From Rothia aeria (GTDB lineage Bacteria > Actinomycetota > Actinomycetes > Actinomycetales > Micrococcaceae), in the NCBI GenBank assembly GCA_002355935.1, contig AP017895.1, forward strand, positions 1,240,001 through 1,304,000: a DNA stretch of 64,000 nt. Direction: 5' to 3'. The position numbers and the translations under genes are program-made. This document shows positions 46,205 through 57,083 of the stretch, one piece after another. Every line of letters starts with the position of its first letter. Position 1 is the first letter of the stretch. The notes under the pieces were generated by a model, which made no database searches, was not told where the DNA came from, and saw only the letters and a program-made list of their open reading frames with translations.

Positions 46205-47410
46205 ATGATTACTGTGCTCATTGCGGGAGTTCTGGGTTTTGTCCTGTCATTTGGGGCGATCCCCCTGTTCATCCGCCAGATGCAGAAGCTGAAGCTGGGT
46301 CAGCTTATCCGTGACGAAGGCCCTGCTGCGCACCAGCATAAAGCGGGAACCCCCACCATGGCGGGGCTTGTCTTCATCCCCGCCGCCGTGCTCGCCTATT
46401 TCATAGCTCTGCTGCTGAGCGCCTGGTTCTACGGCACCTCCCCAGCACCCAGTGCAACAGCATGGCTGACTCTGGGGTTTACGGTAGGGATGCTCGCTGT
46501 GGGAGCGGCAGACGACATTATGAAATTCCGCAATAAGGGCAATGAGGGGCTGACGGAGATTCAGAAAACGGTCGGGCTGCTGGCCGTAACCCTGCCGTTC
46601 TCTTACTTGGCGTTCCAGTTCCCAAACTCCGCAGGGGTTACGCCCGCGTCCACAGCGGTTTCTTTTGTACGTGATTTGCCGCTGGATCTTATGGCCCCAG
46701 GGGCTATTGTGGGTACCCTACTGGTGATGGCGTGGATTAACCTGATCGCTCTCTCCGGCACTAATGCTGTGAATTTCACTGACGGCCTGGACGGCCTGGC
46801 TGGCGGGGTGATGATGACGATATTCACCGGCTATCTGGCAATGACTGTGTGGCAGTATTCGCACCGGTGTGTCTCGGCTGCTGGGGTCGGGTGCTACGAC
46901 GTACGTGATGCTGGTGCCCTGGCCATGATCGCTGCAGCTTTTGTGGGGTCGCTGGGCGGGTTCCTGCTGTGGAACGTGTCGAAGGCACAGATCTTTATGG
47001 GTGATTCCGGATCACTGGCCTTAGGCGGGGCTCTTGTAGCGTTCGCTATTTTCACCCGCACCGAGCTGCTGCTACCCATTATTGCGTTGGTGCCTGTGCT
47101 AGAGGTTTTCTCGGTAATAGTGCAGAAGTTCGTTTTTAAATTTAGCCGTAAAGGCTCGGTGTCCCGCGGTGAGAAAGTTCCGCATGCACACCGTTTCTTC
47201 CGTATGACACCGTTCCACCATCACATGGAGAAGACCGGCGTGAATGGTATGTATTCTATTGATAAGAAGGGTATCGCACCCGGTACCGTCAGCAGCGGCG
47301 AGGTAAACTCGGTGTTCCGGCTGTGGGTGGTGAACGCTTTGTGCGTACTCATCGCCTTAGCCCTATTCTTTGGTGATTGGTTCTCGCAGAATACCGGGGT
47401 GATTAACTAG
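46205..47410 (+). CDS. mraY: Phospho-N-acetylmuramoyl-pentapeptide transferase
   Basis: A 401-residue polytopic enzyme making lipid I from UDP-MurNAc-pentapeptide and undecaprenyl phosphate. About ten membrane helices are visible. Catalytic blocks are GAADDIMKF (first Asp pair), SGTNAVNFTDGLDGLAGG, AQIFMGDSGSLALGG and the cytoplasmic MTPFHHHMEKTG. It begins three bases after murF and its TAG overlaps a possible GTG start of murD. Confidence 0.97.
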   Translation: MITVLIAGVLGFVLSFGAIPLFIRQMQKLKLGQLIRDEGPAAHQHKAGTPTMAGLVFIPAAVLAYFIALLLSAWFYGTSPAPSATAWLTLGFTVGMLAVGAADDIMKFRNKGNEGLTEIQKTVGLLAVTLPFSYLAFQFPNSAGVTPASTAVSFVRDLPLDLMAPGAIVGTLLVMAWINLIALSGTNAVNFTDGLDGLAGGVMMTIFTGYLAMTVWQYSHRCVSAAGVGCYDVRDAGALAMIAAAFVGSLGGFLLWNVSKAQIFMGDSGSLALGGALVAFAIFTRTELLLPIIALVPVLEVFSVIVQKFVFKFSRKGSVSRGEKVPHAHRFFRMTPFHHHMEKTGVNGMYSIDKKGIAPGTVSSGEVNSVFRLWVVNALCVLIALALFFGDWFSQNTGVIN

Positions 47411-47424
47411 TGACGGAGCGGAAC

Positions 47425-49012
47425 ATGAAAACTGCTGAGCAGCTGGCCCGTATTGAGGCGAATAAGGACGCGGTAGCAACCAACCCCGTATTGAATAATC
47501 CGCGTCTTGCTGAGCTGACCAGTTGGGATGCTCCTTGGGCCGGACTTCGCGTGGTCGTGGTCGGTCTGGGGGTCTCTGGTGATGCCGCAGCTGATGTGCT
47601 GGCTCAGAAAGGTGCGCACGTAGTTGCTATTGACGCTAAAGACACCGCAGAGAAACGGGAGCGTATCCGCCTTTATGATCAGGCATACGGTCATGTGAGC
47701 GGCCTTTTCGGGCAGGAGCACATGAGCTCTTTACCCCTGGTTGATGGGCAGGAGCCGGACGTAGTGGTGGTGTCCCCAGGGATCCGCCCTGATAGCGATA
47801 TTATGTTGGACGCCTATGAGCGCGGCGTTCAAGTGTGGAGCGAGGTTGAGTTGGCGTGGCGCTTAAACACGCGTGCTGGCCGTCGCAGCACCCAATGGCT
47901 GTGCCTGACCGGCACAAACGGGAAGACCACAACTGTTGGTATGGTCGATTCAATCCTCAAAGCAGCCGGGCGGCATAGCGCTCAGGTGGGGAATGTGGGC
48001 CTGCCTATTGTGTATGCTGTGGCTGATGATGAAGAGTACGAATTCTTCGCTGTGGAGCTTTCAAGTTTTCAGCTGCACTGGACCTATTCGCTTTCGCCCT
48101 TGGCTTCTGTGGTGTTGAACGTTGCTGATGATCACGTGGACTGGCACGGTAGTTTTGAGGCGTATAAGGCCGCGAAGGCACGTATCTACGAGAATACGCA
48201 GGTGGCCTGCATCTTCAACGAAGACCACGCTGATACGCGTCGCATGGTTGAAGAAGCTGACGTGGTTGAGGGTGCCCGTGCGGTGAGCATCAGCAGCACC
48301 GAGATCCCGAGAGTTTCCATGCTTGGTCTGGCTGAGGATATCCTCGTGGATCGGGCGTTTTTGAAGGACCGTTACCATCAGGCCCTTGAGCTGGGGGTGC
48401 TAACTGATTTAGCGCAGGCTCCCGGTCAGGTTCCCGCGCAGCACACGGTTGAAAATGCGTTGGCGGCGGCGGCGCTGACTCGCGCGGCGGGTATAGCCCC
48501 GGAGCATGTGCGTGAGGGGTTGCGTACGTATTCCCAGGGGCGCATCGTAACCAGTTGGTGGCCTCAGCTGGCGGAGTGCAGTGGGTGAATGACTCAAAGG
48601 CCACGAACCCGCACGCTGCAAACGCCTCCATGAGCGCCTACCCGTCGCTGGTGTGGATAGCGGGGGCCTGTCGAAGGGTGTCACCTATGATGAGCTGGTG
48701 AAGAAGCATGCTGAACGCCTGCGTGCGGTGCTTATTATTGGTACTGACTCTGCGGCGTTGATGTCTGCCTTGGCCACCCACGCGGGCAGGTTCCTGTGTA
48801 TAACCTCACTGCGAGTGTGGCGAACCCAACGGATGGGTGGCTGCGATGGAAGCTGCGGTTATTAAGGCTCGCGAGGTGGCTGAACCTGGCGATGTGGTGC
48901 TCATGGCCCTGCGGCGGCTTCCATGGATCAGTTTAAGAATTATGCAGAGCGCGGTAACGCTTTTGTTGAGGCTGTGCAACGAGCCGTTGGTGAGGGTATT
49001 TCAACCACCTAA
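47425..49012 (+). CDS. murD: UDP-N-acetylmuramoylalanine--D-glutamate ligase (five frame breaks)
   Basis: About 530 residues. Domains are [18 protein letters not shown] at the N-terminus, the ATP loop [35 protein letters not shown], and the C-terminal domain [12 protein letters not shown]. The last domain is scattered over frames. Breaks lie at GGGG 48537-48540, GGGGG 48662-48666, GGG 48784-48786, GGG 48835-48837 and CCC 48907-48909; one base in each gives a continuous MurD end ([48 protein letters not shown]). ATG 47425 is preferred for its GGAG; a GTG at 47410 overlapping the mraY stop is the alternative. MurD is essential and single-copy, so the breaks are almost surely base-calling errors. 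Confidence 0.92.
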
Positions 49013-49094
49013 GAGCAGGTGCGGTGTTGAGCTAGACCACAAGACGCTAAGCTAATAACTGGACGGGAGTAACGGAATAAACGGGGAGATTAGT

Positions 49095-51255
49095 GTGAGC
49101 GGTGCATCTGGCAAGACGCAAAACACGGCGGCAGACCATCGTAAGACGCGGCGTGTGTGGCGTGATGGCGTGCTGGCCAGGCGCTATGCTTCCGCCTATG
49201 CGCGTATTTCCCGCGCTGAACTGTCATATGTGTCCCGCCTGATCCTGCTGGTGAGTGTGAGCCTGACGTTCTTCGGGTGCATTATGGTGCTGTCCGCTTC
49301 GTCGGTGCGCATGATTTCGCAGGGTATGTCCCCGTTTAACCAGGGGAACGACAGCTGCAGTACGCCGTCGGGGGTCTTGCCCTCATGCTGGTGGTGGGGT
49401 TCCTGCCGGTGGGGTGGTATCGGCGTCGGTGGGTGCTGAACACGGCCGTGGTGTTGGGTATCCTGCTGCAGGTTGCGGTGCTTGTGGTGGGTGTTGAGGT
49501 TGGCGGTAACCGTAACTGGATTGTGCTTGGCCCGGTGCAGCTTCAGCCTTCCGAACTATCGAAACCGATTCTTATCCTGTGGATGGCCCTCATGTTGGCT
49601 AGGCAGGGGACGTTTCGAAGAACAGCTGGCGGGCTCTTCTCCCCGCGCTTTTTGGCTTTTTGCCGCTGGTGGGCACTATCATGTTGGGCCGAGACTTGGG
49701 TACCGCTATCGTCTACGGTGTCATCTTTATGGGATGCTGTGGCTGGCGGGTACCCGTAACCGCACCATGTGGGTATTGGTGGGGTTCGCATTGGTACTTG
49801 CAATTTTTGCGGTTGTCATGAGTGAGAACCGTATCCAGCGTGTGTTTGGTGCTGCCGGCGTATGTGATGGGGCCACCTGTGACCAGTCGAATGCGGGTAA
49901 GGTTGCCTTGGCAACCGGTGGTTTATGGGGTGTTGGACTCGGGCAGTCCCGCCAGAAATACAACTACTTGCCGGAAGCACATAACGACTATATTTTGCGA
50001 TTATCGGCGAGGAGCTGGGTCTAGTAGGCACCCTCGCTGTGGTGCTTTTGTATTTGGGTCTTATCTACTGTTCTGTCACTATTATGGTGCGCACTTCGGA
50101 CCGTTTTGTGCGCTTGGCGGCGGGCGGTATTACGGTGTGGATTACGGCGCAGGCGCTTATTAATATGGGCATGGTCACGGGTGTGCTCCCGGTGATTGGT
50201 GTGCCTCTGCCGTTTATTTCTTATGGTGGTTCGTCTCTTCTTGCATCAATGTTTGCGGCGGGGTTATTGTTCGCATTTTCGCGGCAGGCGCCGGTGTACC
50301 CGTTGCGGAGGGACCCGAACCGTAACCTTTCTCCGCGTGAGATTCGCCGTGAGAATGAGGATTGGCAGCGCCGCCTGGTTTTAGGGCAGGCAGTTGCTGA
50401 GGAGAACCGGCGTATGGTGCAGGCAGGCGGCGCATTGGGGCTTGATGTGTGGCATTGGCGCAGCCAGCTGCGGGATGCGATACATGGTTTGCTCGTATGG
50501 TTGGGCCTATCCAGTGAGCAGCGGGCGCGTGCGCATCAGCGTCGGGTCCAGCAGCGGGAGCTAGCTGTCCGTGAGGCACAGAAACAGCAGGCCGCGGAGC
50601 GTGAACGTGAGCTTCTTGAGAGGCAGCGGCTTCAACAGGCGCAAAACAGCAGGCTCAGCGGGCAGAACGTACAGCGACCCGACGGCCCAGTGCGGCAACT
50701 TCGGGGCAACAACGGCCCACAGCCCAGGCCCGCCCAGCTAAGCAGTCTCAGGCAGCTGACAGGAGTCGGGGAGAACGGCAGCGGCCTGAGTCAAAACGCC
50801 CCGCTGCAACTGTTTCGGGAGGCGGTGCGGCTCGCCCTCGCACTGCTTCTGAGCAGCGGCCGGGTGCTGCACGGACCAAGACCCAAGGCACAGCGAAGCA
50901 AGGGGCGCCTCGTCGTCAGGATGCGCAGCGTACTGTTGCACGCGGCTCGCAGGTTCAGGGGCGTAACCGTACTCAGGGCAAAACTCAGTCCCAGGCGGCG
51001 CGTACGCGCCGTCCGCAGCGCACTGGTTCGCTCCCGGAGGGCCTGCGTCCGTTGCATGGGGGCGCTCCGAAGAATGCGGCGTCAAAGCCCCGTCATGGTT
51101 CCGGGGAAACCCCACGGGGGTCAGGCTCAGCTGCGGCGGGCCAGCGGCGCACCGTAAGGCAGGGCAGCAGCCCCCAAAAGCATGGCGGGTCACCCGGCGG
51201 GTCGAAAAATACTGGCCAAAGTGCACAGGGCAATCGTTCCAATCCTCGGCGCTAG
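49095..51255 (+). CDS. ftsW: Lipid II polymerase FtsW with a long basic tail (five frame breaks)
   Basis: About 721 residues, a SEDS-family glycosyltransferase. Repaired frames show RLILLVSVSLTFFGCIMVLS (first helix), VGGNRNWI, QPSELSKPILILWMA, GLGQSRQKYNYLPEAHNDYI and the late PFISYGGSSLLASM. After the membrane core (about 400 residues) comes a cytoplasmic tail of about 300 Gln/Arg/Ala/Pro-rich residues ending RSNPRR. Breaks are GGGG 49343-49346, GGGG 49606-49609, GGG 49731-49733, TTTT 49993-49996 and AAAA 50643-50646. The last changes the tail from a Leu/Val-rich reading to a low-complexity one, typical of actinobacterial FtsW. The GTG start has GGGGAGA upstream. It polymerises lipid II with FtsI. 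Confidence 0.92.
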
Positions 51256-51256
51256 A

Positions 51257-51277
51257 GAAAGCAGCGTTGGTGCTTTC
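51257..51277 (+). terminator. Small hairpin after ftsW
   Basis: Arms GAAAGCA (51257-51263) and TGCTTTC (51271-51277) directly follow the ftsW stop. There is no T-run, so it may be a weak terminator or RNA-stability hairpin before murG, which lies 188 bases downstream. Confidence 0.4.
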
Positions 51278-51443
51278 ACACCCGGTTCTATGTACGTTGA
51301 GAGCCGACAGTAAGGAGCAGCGTCGCGTTAAAATATAGGTCTGTTTTGCCGGATGAGGAGGGTGTATTGCATGTTGTACGGGGACGGTTTGTGCCGTGTC
51401 TGATGCCGTAGAATGGGGAAGAACCGATTTTAGGGAGATTTTT

Positions 51444-52546
51444 ATGTCTAAGGCACCTTCTGTGGTTTTGCTGGGGGCGGCACGGCAGGGCACATTAACC
51501 CGATGCTTGCTATCGCCCGCGAGATCCGTAAGATAGAGCCAACTGCGAAGATTACGATGCTTGGTACGGCTGATAAATTGGAGGCCCAGCTGGTTCCGGC
51601 AGCTGGTTTCGATATTGAGTTCATCCCCAAGGCTCCGTTACCGCGTTCGTTGAATAAAGAGGCTTTTGCGTTCCCCGGAAGATTCTTGGGTGGTATTCGT
51701 AAGGCGCACGAGGTTTTTAAACAAGTGGATGCGGATGTCGTGGTGGGCGTGGGCGGGTATGTGTGCCCTCCAGCTTATATGTGTGCGGCTAAGGAGCGTA
51801 TCCCGATTATTATTCATGAGGCGAATGCAGCCCCGGGGTGGGCTAATAAGCTGGGCGGGCGCTTCGCGGAGTTTGTGGGGGTGGCGTTTCCTAATACGCC
51901 GTTCCGCGGCGCTGAGCTGGTGGGGATGCCCATGAGTGATGAGATCGCGAACTTAGACCGTAAGACGCAGCGTTCTGAGGCGATGCGCAGGTTGGGGCTG
52001 GATGAGTCGCTGCCGACGGTGATAGTGACTGGTGGTTCCCTGGGGGCACTAACGCTCAATAAAGCGGTGGAGGCTAATATTGATGCTCTCGCCGACTGGG
52101 GGTTTCAGGTGTTGCACATTACGGGTAAGGGCAAAGCTATCCTGGATGAGCAGGGTAATCCGCGCACCGCGAAGAATTATCACCAGATGGAGTTTTGCAC
52201 CAGCATGCAGGATGTGTACGCCGCTGCTGATCTTTTGGTGGTGCGTTCGGGTGCGGCGACCGTGAGTGAGGTTGCTGCCGTGGGGGTTCCTGCTGTTTTT
52301 GTGCCGTTGCCGCATGGTAATGGTGAGCAGAGTTTAAATATTCGCCCTCTTCTTGAGGAAGGAGCAGCTCGCCTGGTGGAGGACCAGGATGCCACCGCTG
52401 AGTGGTTTGCGAGCGAGATTCCGGCTTTAATGGCGGATTCGGCGTTATTAGAGCGGATGGCGCAGAAGGCGTATAAGTTGGGTATCCGCGATGCTGCGCG
52501 GGTTATGGCTGAACGGACATTGAAAGCGGTTAAACACAGTGACTGA
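51444..52546 (+). CDS. murG: Lipid II synthase MurG (one frame break)
   Basis: About 367 residues, a GT28 glycosyltransferase that adds GlcNAc to lipid I on the inner membrane face. The N-terminal lipid-binding motif LLGGGTAGHINPMLAIA is only readable after adding one G at GGGGG 51473-51477. GVGGYVCPPAYMCA, IIHEANAAPGWANKL, VTGGSLGALTLNKAV and the UDP-GlcNAc site VRSGAATVSEVAAVGVPAVF follow. The ATG at 51444 has AGGGAG upstream. The stop overlaps the murC start by eight bases. Confidence 0.94.
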
Positions 52547-54046
52547 GTTAATGAACCTTGATCTGGTGCTTCCTGCACCGTTGAATCCGCCGTTTCCTGA
52601 ACGGGCACGGGTTGCTGATTTAGGGCGTGTGCATTTTGTGGGTGTTGGCGGCGCGGGGATGAGCGCTATCGCATTGCTAATGGCTCAGCTGGGTGTTCCG
52701 GTCAGTGGGTCGGACCGTGCCGAGTCGGCTAACCTTCAGTCGTTGCGACAGGCTGGGGTGCGTGTATCGGTTCCGCAGGATGCCGTGAATATTCATGACG
52801 TGGATACTGTGGTTATTTCGACTGCTATCCATGAGGATAACCCTGAACTGGTGAAGGCCCGTGAGCTGGGGCTGCCGGTTTTGCATCGTTCTGAGGCGCT
52901 TGCCGCAGTGATGGGGGACTCTCAGGTGGTCGCGGTTGCTGGTACGCACGGTAAGAGCACCACCAGTTCCATGATTTCGGTCATGTTTGATGGGCTGAAT
53001 GCGAAACCGTCGTTTGCGGTGGGTACTGTGATCGCCGGGTTTGGCACGAATGCACGGCTGGGCGCCACAGGCCCCGGATCGTGGTTCGTAGCTGAAGCTG
53101 ACGAGTCTGACGGCTCATTTGTACGCTACCGCCCGAAGGTTGCGGTGGTGACGAATATTGAACCGGACCATATTGATTTTTATGGCACTGCTGAGCGGGT
53201 GTATGAGGCGTTTAACCGGTTTGTGGCCTCAATGGTTCCTGATGGGGTGCTGATTACGTGCGCGGATGATGCTGGCGCTGTTTCGCTGGCTCAGCGCAGT
53301 CGGGCGGCTGGCCTTCAGGTGCTCACATATGGTGAATCTGAAGATGCCGATGTGCGTTTATCGCAGATTACAAGTCATGGTTCACAGTCGTCATCGGTGT
53401 TAAGCTGGTCGTTTGATCTTGCGGGGCAGCACTATTCGGGTGAGCAGGAGCTCAATCTGCAGGTTCCCGGTGTCCATAATCAGCTTAATGCTGCGGCGTC
53501 GTTTGCGACGGCGCTGGTTGCTGGGGCACGCCCTGCGGATGCTGCCAGTGCACTGGGTGGTTTTGTGGGTGCGGATCGTCGGTTCACACTGCGGGGAGAA
53601 ATAGCCGGGATTAAGGTTTTTGACGACTACGCCCACCACCCTACAGAGGTGTTGTGCGCTTTGCAGACGGGGCGTACTGTTGCGGGTGGACATAATCTGT
53701 ATGTTGTATTCCAGCCGCACCTATTTTCACGCACTAAGGAGTTTGCTCAGGAGTTCGCGCAGGCGCTGTCCTTGGCGGACAGGGCATATGTGCTTGATAT
53801 TTACCCGGCGCGTGAGGAACCCATTGAAGGTGTAACGAGCGAGTTAATTACCGGTGCCGGGTTCTCTGAGGTGCACTACGCCTCTGATGCTACGGTAGCT
53901 ATTGATGACATTGTGACGTGCGCTAGCGCGGGGATATTGTGATGACGGTGGGAGCGGGCGATGTTACCGCACTCGGGGAGCGTTTCTTGGAGGCTCTCAC
54001 CTCGCGTCATGGTGCCTCTGATGAAGGTGATGCTGGTACCGAGTAG
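52539..54046 (+). CDS. murC: UDP-N-acetylmuramate--L-alanine ligase (one frame break near the end)
   Basis: About 502 residues, the first Mur ligase of the pathway. It shows VHFVGVGGAGMSAIALLMAQ, the ATP loop AVAGTHGKSTTSSMISVM, EADESDGSF, NIEPDHIDFYGT and VFDDYAHHPTEV. The frame ends early at GGGG 53930-53933; one G extends it by about 35 residues (GDIVMTVGAGDVTALGERFL), the normal MurC C-terminus. The GTG start lies inside the end of murG, so the two are translationally coupled. Confidence 0.95.
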
Positions 54047-54074
54047 AACGGATAGAGTGTAGCGGAAGGCTGGT

Positions 54075-55516
54075 ATGGGCGAAGAAGAACAGAAACGGAA
54101 GGGACCGCCGGAGCATCGTAATGCCCCGGCGGGGGCTCCGCGTGTGCCTGTCCACCGCCGACTAAAAAAGAAATCGGCGGCAGACGGTTCGTCCCCTGCA
54201 GCACCTGCCGAGCAGAAACAACAGGCGAATAATCCCCGCCCTGCCTCTGCTGCATCCGCAGATTCTGTTGCTCAAAAGCGGAAGGTATCTGAGCCTGCTG
54301 CACCGGAAAGTTCAGCGGCTCAGCAACCAGCCGCACGACGGGCTGAGCCCATGCCAAAGCCCCGTAACCCTAGGGCTCGTGTTTTACCTCCTCATGTCAT
54401 CGCTACGGAGGTGCAAGAGGGCGCCGCACAAAGGGAAGCTGAGACACCTGCAGAGGCGCCAGTAGGCAATGTAGCCTCTGGACGACAAAAGCCGTCTAGG
54501 GAGGCTTCACAGTCGTCTCAGAAGCATGAACCAAGTGATGCTCTCCCGTCCTTACCTGACGCCGCAGATGAATCCACCGGGAAACGGGAGCCTGCCGTCT
54601 CTCAACCCGAGGAGAAAAGCTCGGGACAGAGTCGTTTTGGTCGTTGGCGGGCAAACCGGGAGCAGCAGCGCGAGGCTGAGATTGCGCGTGAGAATGAGCG
54701 GGTGCGGGAACATAACAGGCGTGAGCAGATACGTCGCGATCCCGCTCTGGATGGTTTACGTGCTGAAGATAAGGTTGAGCCGGAGCGTGCTCCGCTCTCG
54801 CGTATGCGTAAGCTGGCTTATACCGCTTTGGCTCTGGTGCTGGTGGTGGCACTCTATATTGGCGTGGTATTTTTCTCTCCGTTGTTGGCGGTTGAGAAGA
54901 TTACGGTGCGGGGTGCCTCTTTGATGGACAGCGCACAGGTTGAACAGAAGCTGAGCTCGCTGCGGGGGTTCCATTATCACGGGTGAGCGAGGACCGGGTG
55001 CGTGAGCTGGTTGGCTCTGACGGGGCTTTGCGCGGGGTCCAGATGGAGATTCGCCCCCCGCATGAGCTGGTGGTGACGGTAAAGGAGCGTGTGCCGATCG
55101 CTGCGGTGAAACGTGGCGAGAAATATGCGCTGGTGGATAATGAGGGGCAGACCCTGCGCGAGGTTGATTCAGCACAGCAAGCCGGTGTTCCTATAGTTCA
55201 GGTTGAAGATGAAAATCTGTCGCAGAGCGCCGCGTTCCGCATTATCTCGAATGTGTTGGTGACCTTACCAACGTCGCTGTTAGCGGAGGTCTCTGAAGTA
55301 AAAGCTGACTCCACCTCAAGCATAACTCTCATCTTGAAGGATAAGGTTACAGTGCTATGGGGTACCTCACAGGAGAATGAAGTTAAAGCTAAGGTTTTAA
55401 CTAAGCTGCTGGAAGCTACTCGGTCTGAAGATTCGCAGTCGAGCGGGGCGCAGGGACAGGGGAAGAAAATTTCTGTGTATGATGTTTCTTCACCGCTTCT
55501 GCCGGTGACTCGGTAG
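54075..55516 (+). CDS. ftsQ: Cell division protein FtsQ (one frame break)
   Basis: About 480 residues. The first 245 residues are a highly charged, Ala/Pro/Gln/Glu-rich cytoplasmic region. Then come one membrane helix (YTALALVLVVALYIGVVFF), the POTRA domain (LLAVEKITVRGASLMDSAQV) and the FtsQ domain (EIRPPHELVVTVKERVP, ALVDNEGQTLRE). The frame breaks at GGGGG 54964-54968; one G gives LSSLRGVPLSRVSEDRV, the conserved junction. Short homologs have cytoplasmic regions under 100 residues, so this one is long. FtsQ recruits FtsB/FtsL and controls septal synthesis. Confidence 0.92.
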
Positions 55517-55531
55517 GTGCTATCTTCAAGT

Positions 55532-55593
55532 TGGGGTTTAGACAGATGTAATTTTTTGGCTAAATCCCCACAAATTTGGGTGTCAGTACACCC
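55532..55593 (+). promoter_or_regulatory. Two inverted repeats upstream of ftsZ
   Basis: The first repeat has arms TGGGGTTTAG (55532-55541) and CTAAATCCCCA (55560-55570), one base bulged. The second is GGGTGT-CAGT-ACACCC (55578-55593). Both lie in the 205-base gap between ftsQ and ftsZ, a region known to carry ftsZ promoters in actinobacteria. They may be regulator sites (for example for FtsR) or terminator-like. Confidence 0.4.
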
Positions 55594-55721
55594 CGCAACT
55601 AGGAACCTGGTGAATCTGTTGGTATCCTTGCAAATAAAGCCAATTTGAGAGCGAGTATGTCTAAGGTTAAACTCGAACTTTGGACTTTTCTCAATAAATC
55701 AACGAAACAATTGAGGGATAA

Positions 55722-56933
55722 ATGGACGCTGGAACTCCCCAGAACTACTTGGCAGTCATCAAGGTCGTCGGTATCGGCGGCGGTGGTGTCAACGCAGTCA
55801 ACCGAATGATTGAGGTTGGTCTGCGCGGCGTTGAGTTCATTGCAATCAACACCGATGCCCAGGCGCTATTGATGTCTGATGCGGATGTTAAGCTTGACGT
55901 TGGTCGTGAGCTGACCCGCGGTCTTGGTGCTGGTGCTAACCCCGAGGTTGGCCGCCAGGCTGCAGAGGATCATGCGCAGGAGATTGAGGAAGTCCTCAAG
56001 GGTGCAGACATGGTCTTTGTGACTGCCGGTGAGGGCGGTGGTACCGGTACCGGTGGCGCTCCCGTGGTGGCACGTATCGCTCGCTCGCTTGGTGCTCTTA
56101 CCATTGGCGTGGTGACCCGTCCGTTTACCTTCGAGGGCCGCCGCCGTTCAAACCAAGCAGAGACCGGTATTTCCGCTCTGCGCGATGAGGTTGATACCCT
56201 CATTGTTATTCCGAACGACCGACTGCTGTCTATCTCTGACCGTAACGTGTCCATGCTTGATGCCTTTAAGTCAGCAGACCAGGTGCTTCTGTCCGGTGTG
56301 CAGGGTATTACCGACCTGATTACCACTCCGGGTCTGATTAACCTTGACTTTGCGGACGTGAAGTCTGTGATGCAGGGTGCTGGCTCCGCGCTTATGGGCA
56401 TTGGCTCCGCTGCTGGGGAGGACCGCGCAGTCAAGGCTGCCGAGCTCGCTATTGCCTCTCCTCTTCTGGAAGCTTCCATTGACGGTGCACACGGTGTTCT
56501 GCTCTCCATTCAGGGCGGGTCCGACCTCGGCCTATTCGAGATTAACGAGGCCGCACGTTTGGTTCAGGAAGTGGCCCACCCGGATGCGAACATTATCTTC
56601 GGTGCTGTGATTGACGACGCGTTGGGTGATGAAGCTCGTGTGACCGTGATTGCTGCTGGCTTTGATGCCGTGAACCCCGAGACAAATTCAAATGCATCCG
56701 CTGCCGCCGCAGTGCAGGCTCAGGCCCAGCGCACTCAGCAGACTTTCGGCGGTCAGAACGCACCTACGGCTGCTCCTGCTCAGCCTGATTACGGGTTCAA
56801 CGCTCCCGCAGCTCCGGCATACCAGCAGAATGATGTTCCCGCATCAGCCGGGTTCGATGTTGATCTGCCTCCGGTGGTGGAAGAGCCTCCGGCTCGTCGC
56901 GATACCCTAGACGTTCCTGACTTTTTGAAGTAG
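55722..56933 (+). CDS. ftsZ: Cell division protein FtsZ
   Basis: A 403-residue tubulin-like GTPase that forms the Z ring. It shows [25 protein letters not shown], the tubulin signature [25 protein letters not shown] and the synergy-loop region [19 protein letters not shown]. Residues about 320-390 form a Gln/Ala/Pro-rich linker. The conserved C-terminal peptide [10 protein letters not shown] is present; it should bind SepF, encoded 2.2 kb downstream. TTGAGGGATAA precedes the ATG. The frame is unbroken. Confidence 0.98.
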   Translation: MDAGTPQNYLAVIKVVGIGGGGVNAVNRMIEVGLRGVEFIAINTDAQALLMSDADVKLDVGRELTRGLGAGANPEVGRQAAEDHAQEIEEVLKGADMVFVTAGEGGGTGTGGAPVVARIARSLGALTIGVVTRPFTFEGRRRSNQAETGISALRDEVDTLIVIPNDRLLSISDRNVSMLDAFKSADQVLLSGVQGITDLITTPGLINLDFADVKSVMQGAGSALMGIGSAAGEDRAVKAAELAIASPLLEASIDGAHGVLLSIQGGSDLGLFEINEAARLVQEVAHPDANIIFGAVIDDALGDEARVTVIAAGFDAVNPETNSNASAAAAVQAQAQRTQQTFGGQNAPTAAPAQPDYGFNAPAAPAYQQNDVPASAGFDVDLPPVVEEPPARRDTLDVPDFLK

Positions 56934-57083
56934 AGCGTGTAGAACCGCATTTTGAATGTGGGAGTCGGTGCGCGGTACGTGACAGTGCCGTGCCCGGCTC
57001 CTTCCTTTGTGCCTTTATAACTTCTAAGGGGTGCTGGTTATGTTCCACCCCGTCAATATGTACTAAAGATATATCGCAAAATC

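Noticed and set aside
49095-51255. Several small overlapping genes in place of ftsW
   Set aside because: The pieces join in order into one FtsW with all family motifs once five single bases are added.
47425-55516. Pseudogenisation of the division cluster (murD, ftsW, murG, murC, ftsQ)
   Set aside because: These genes are essential and every lesion is a one-base homopolymer loss; a technical cause explains all of them together.
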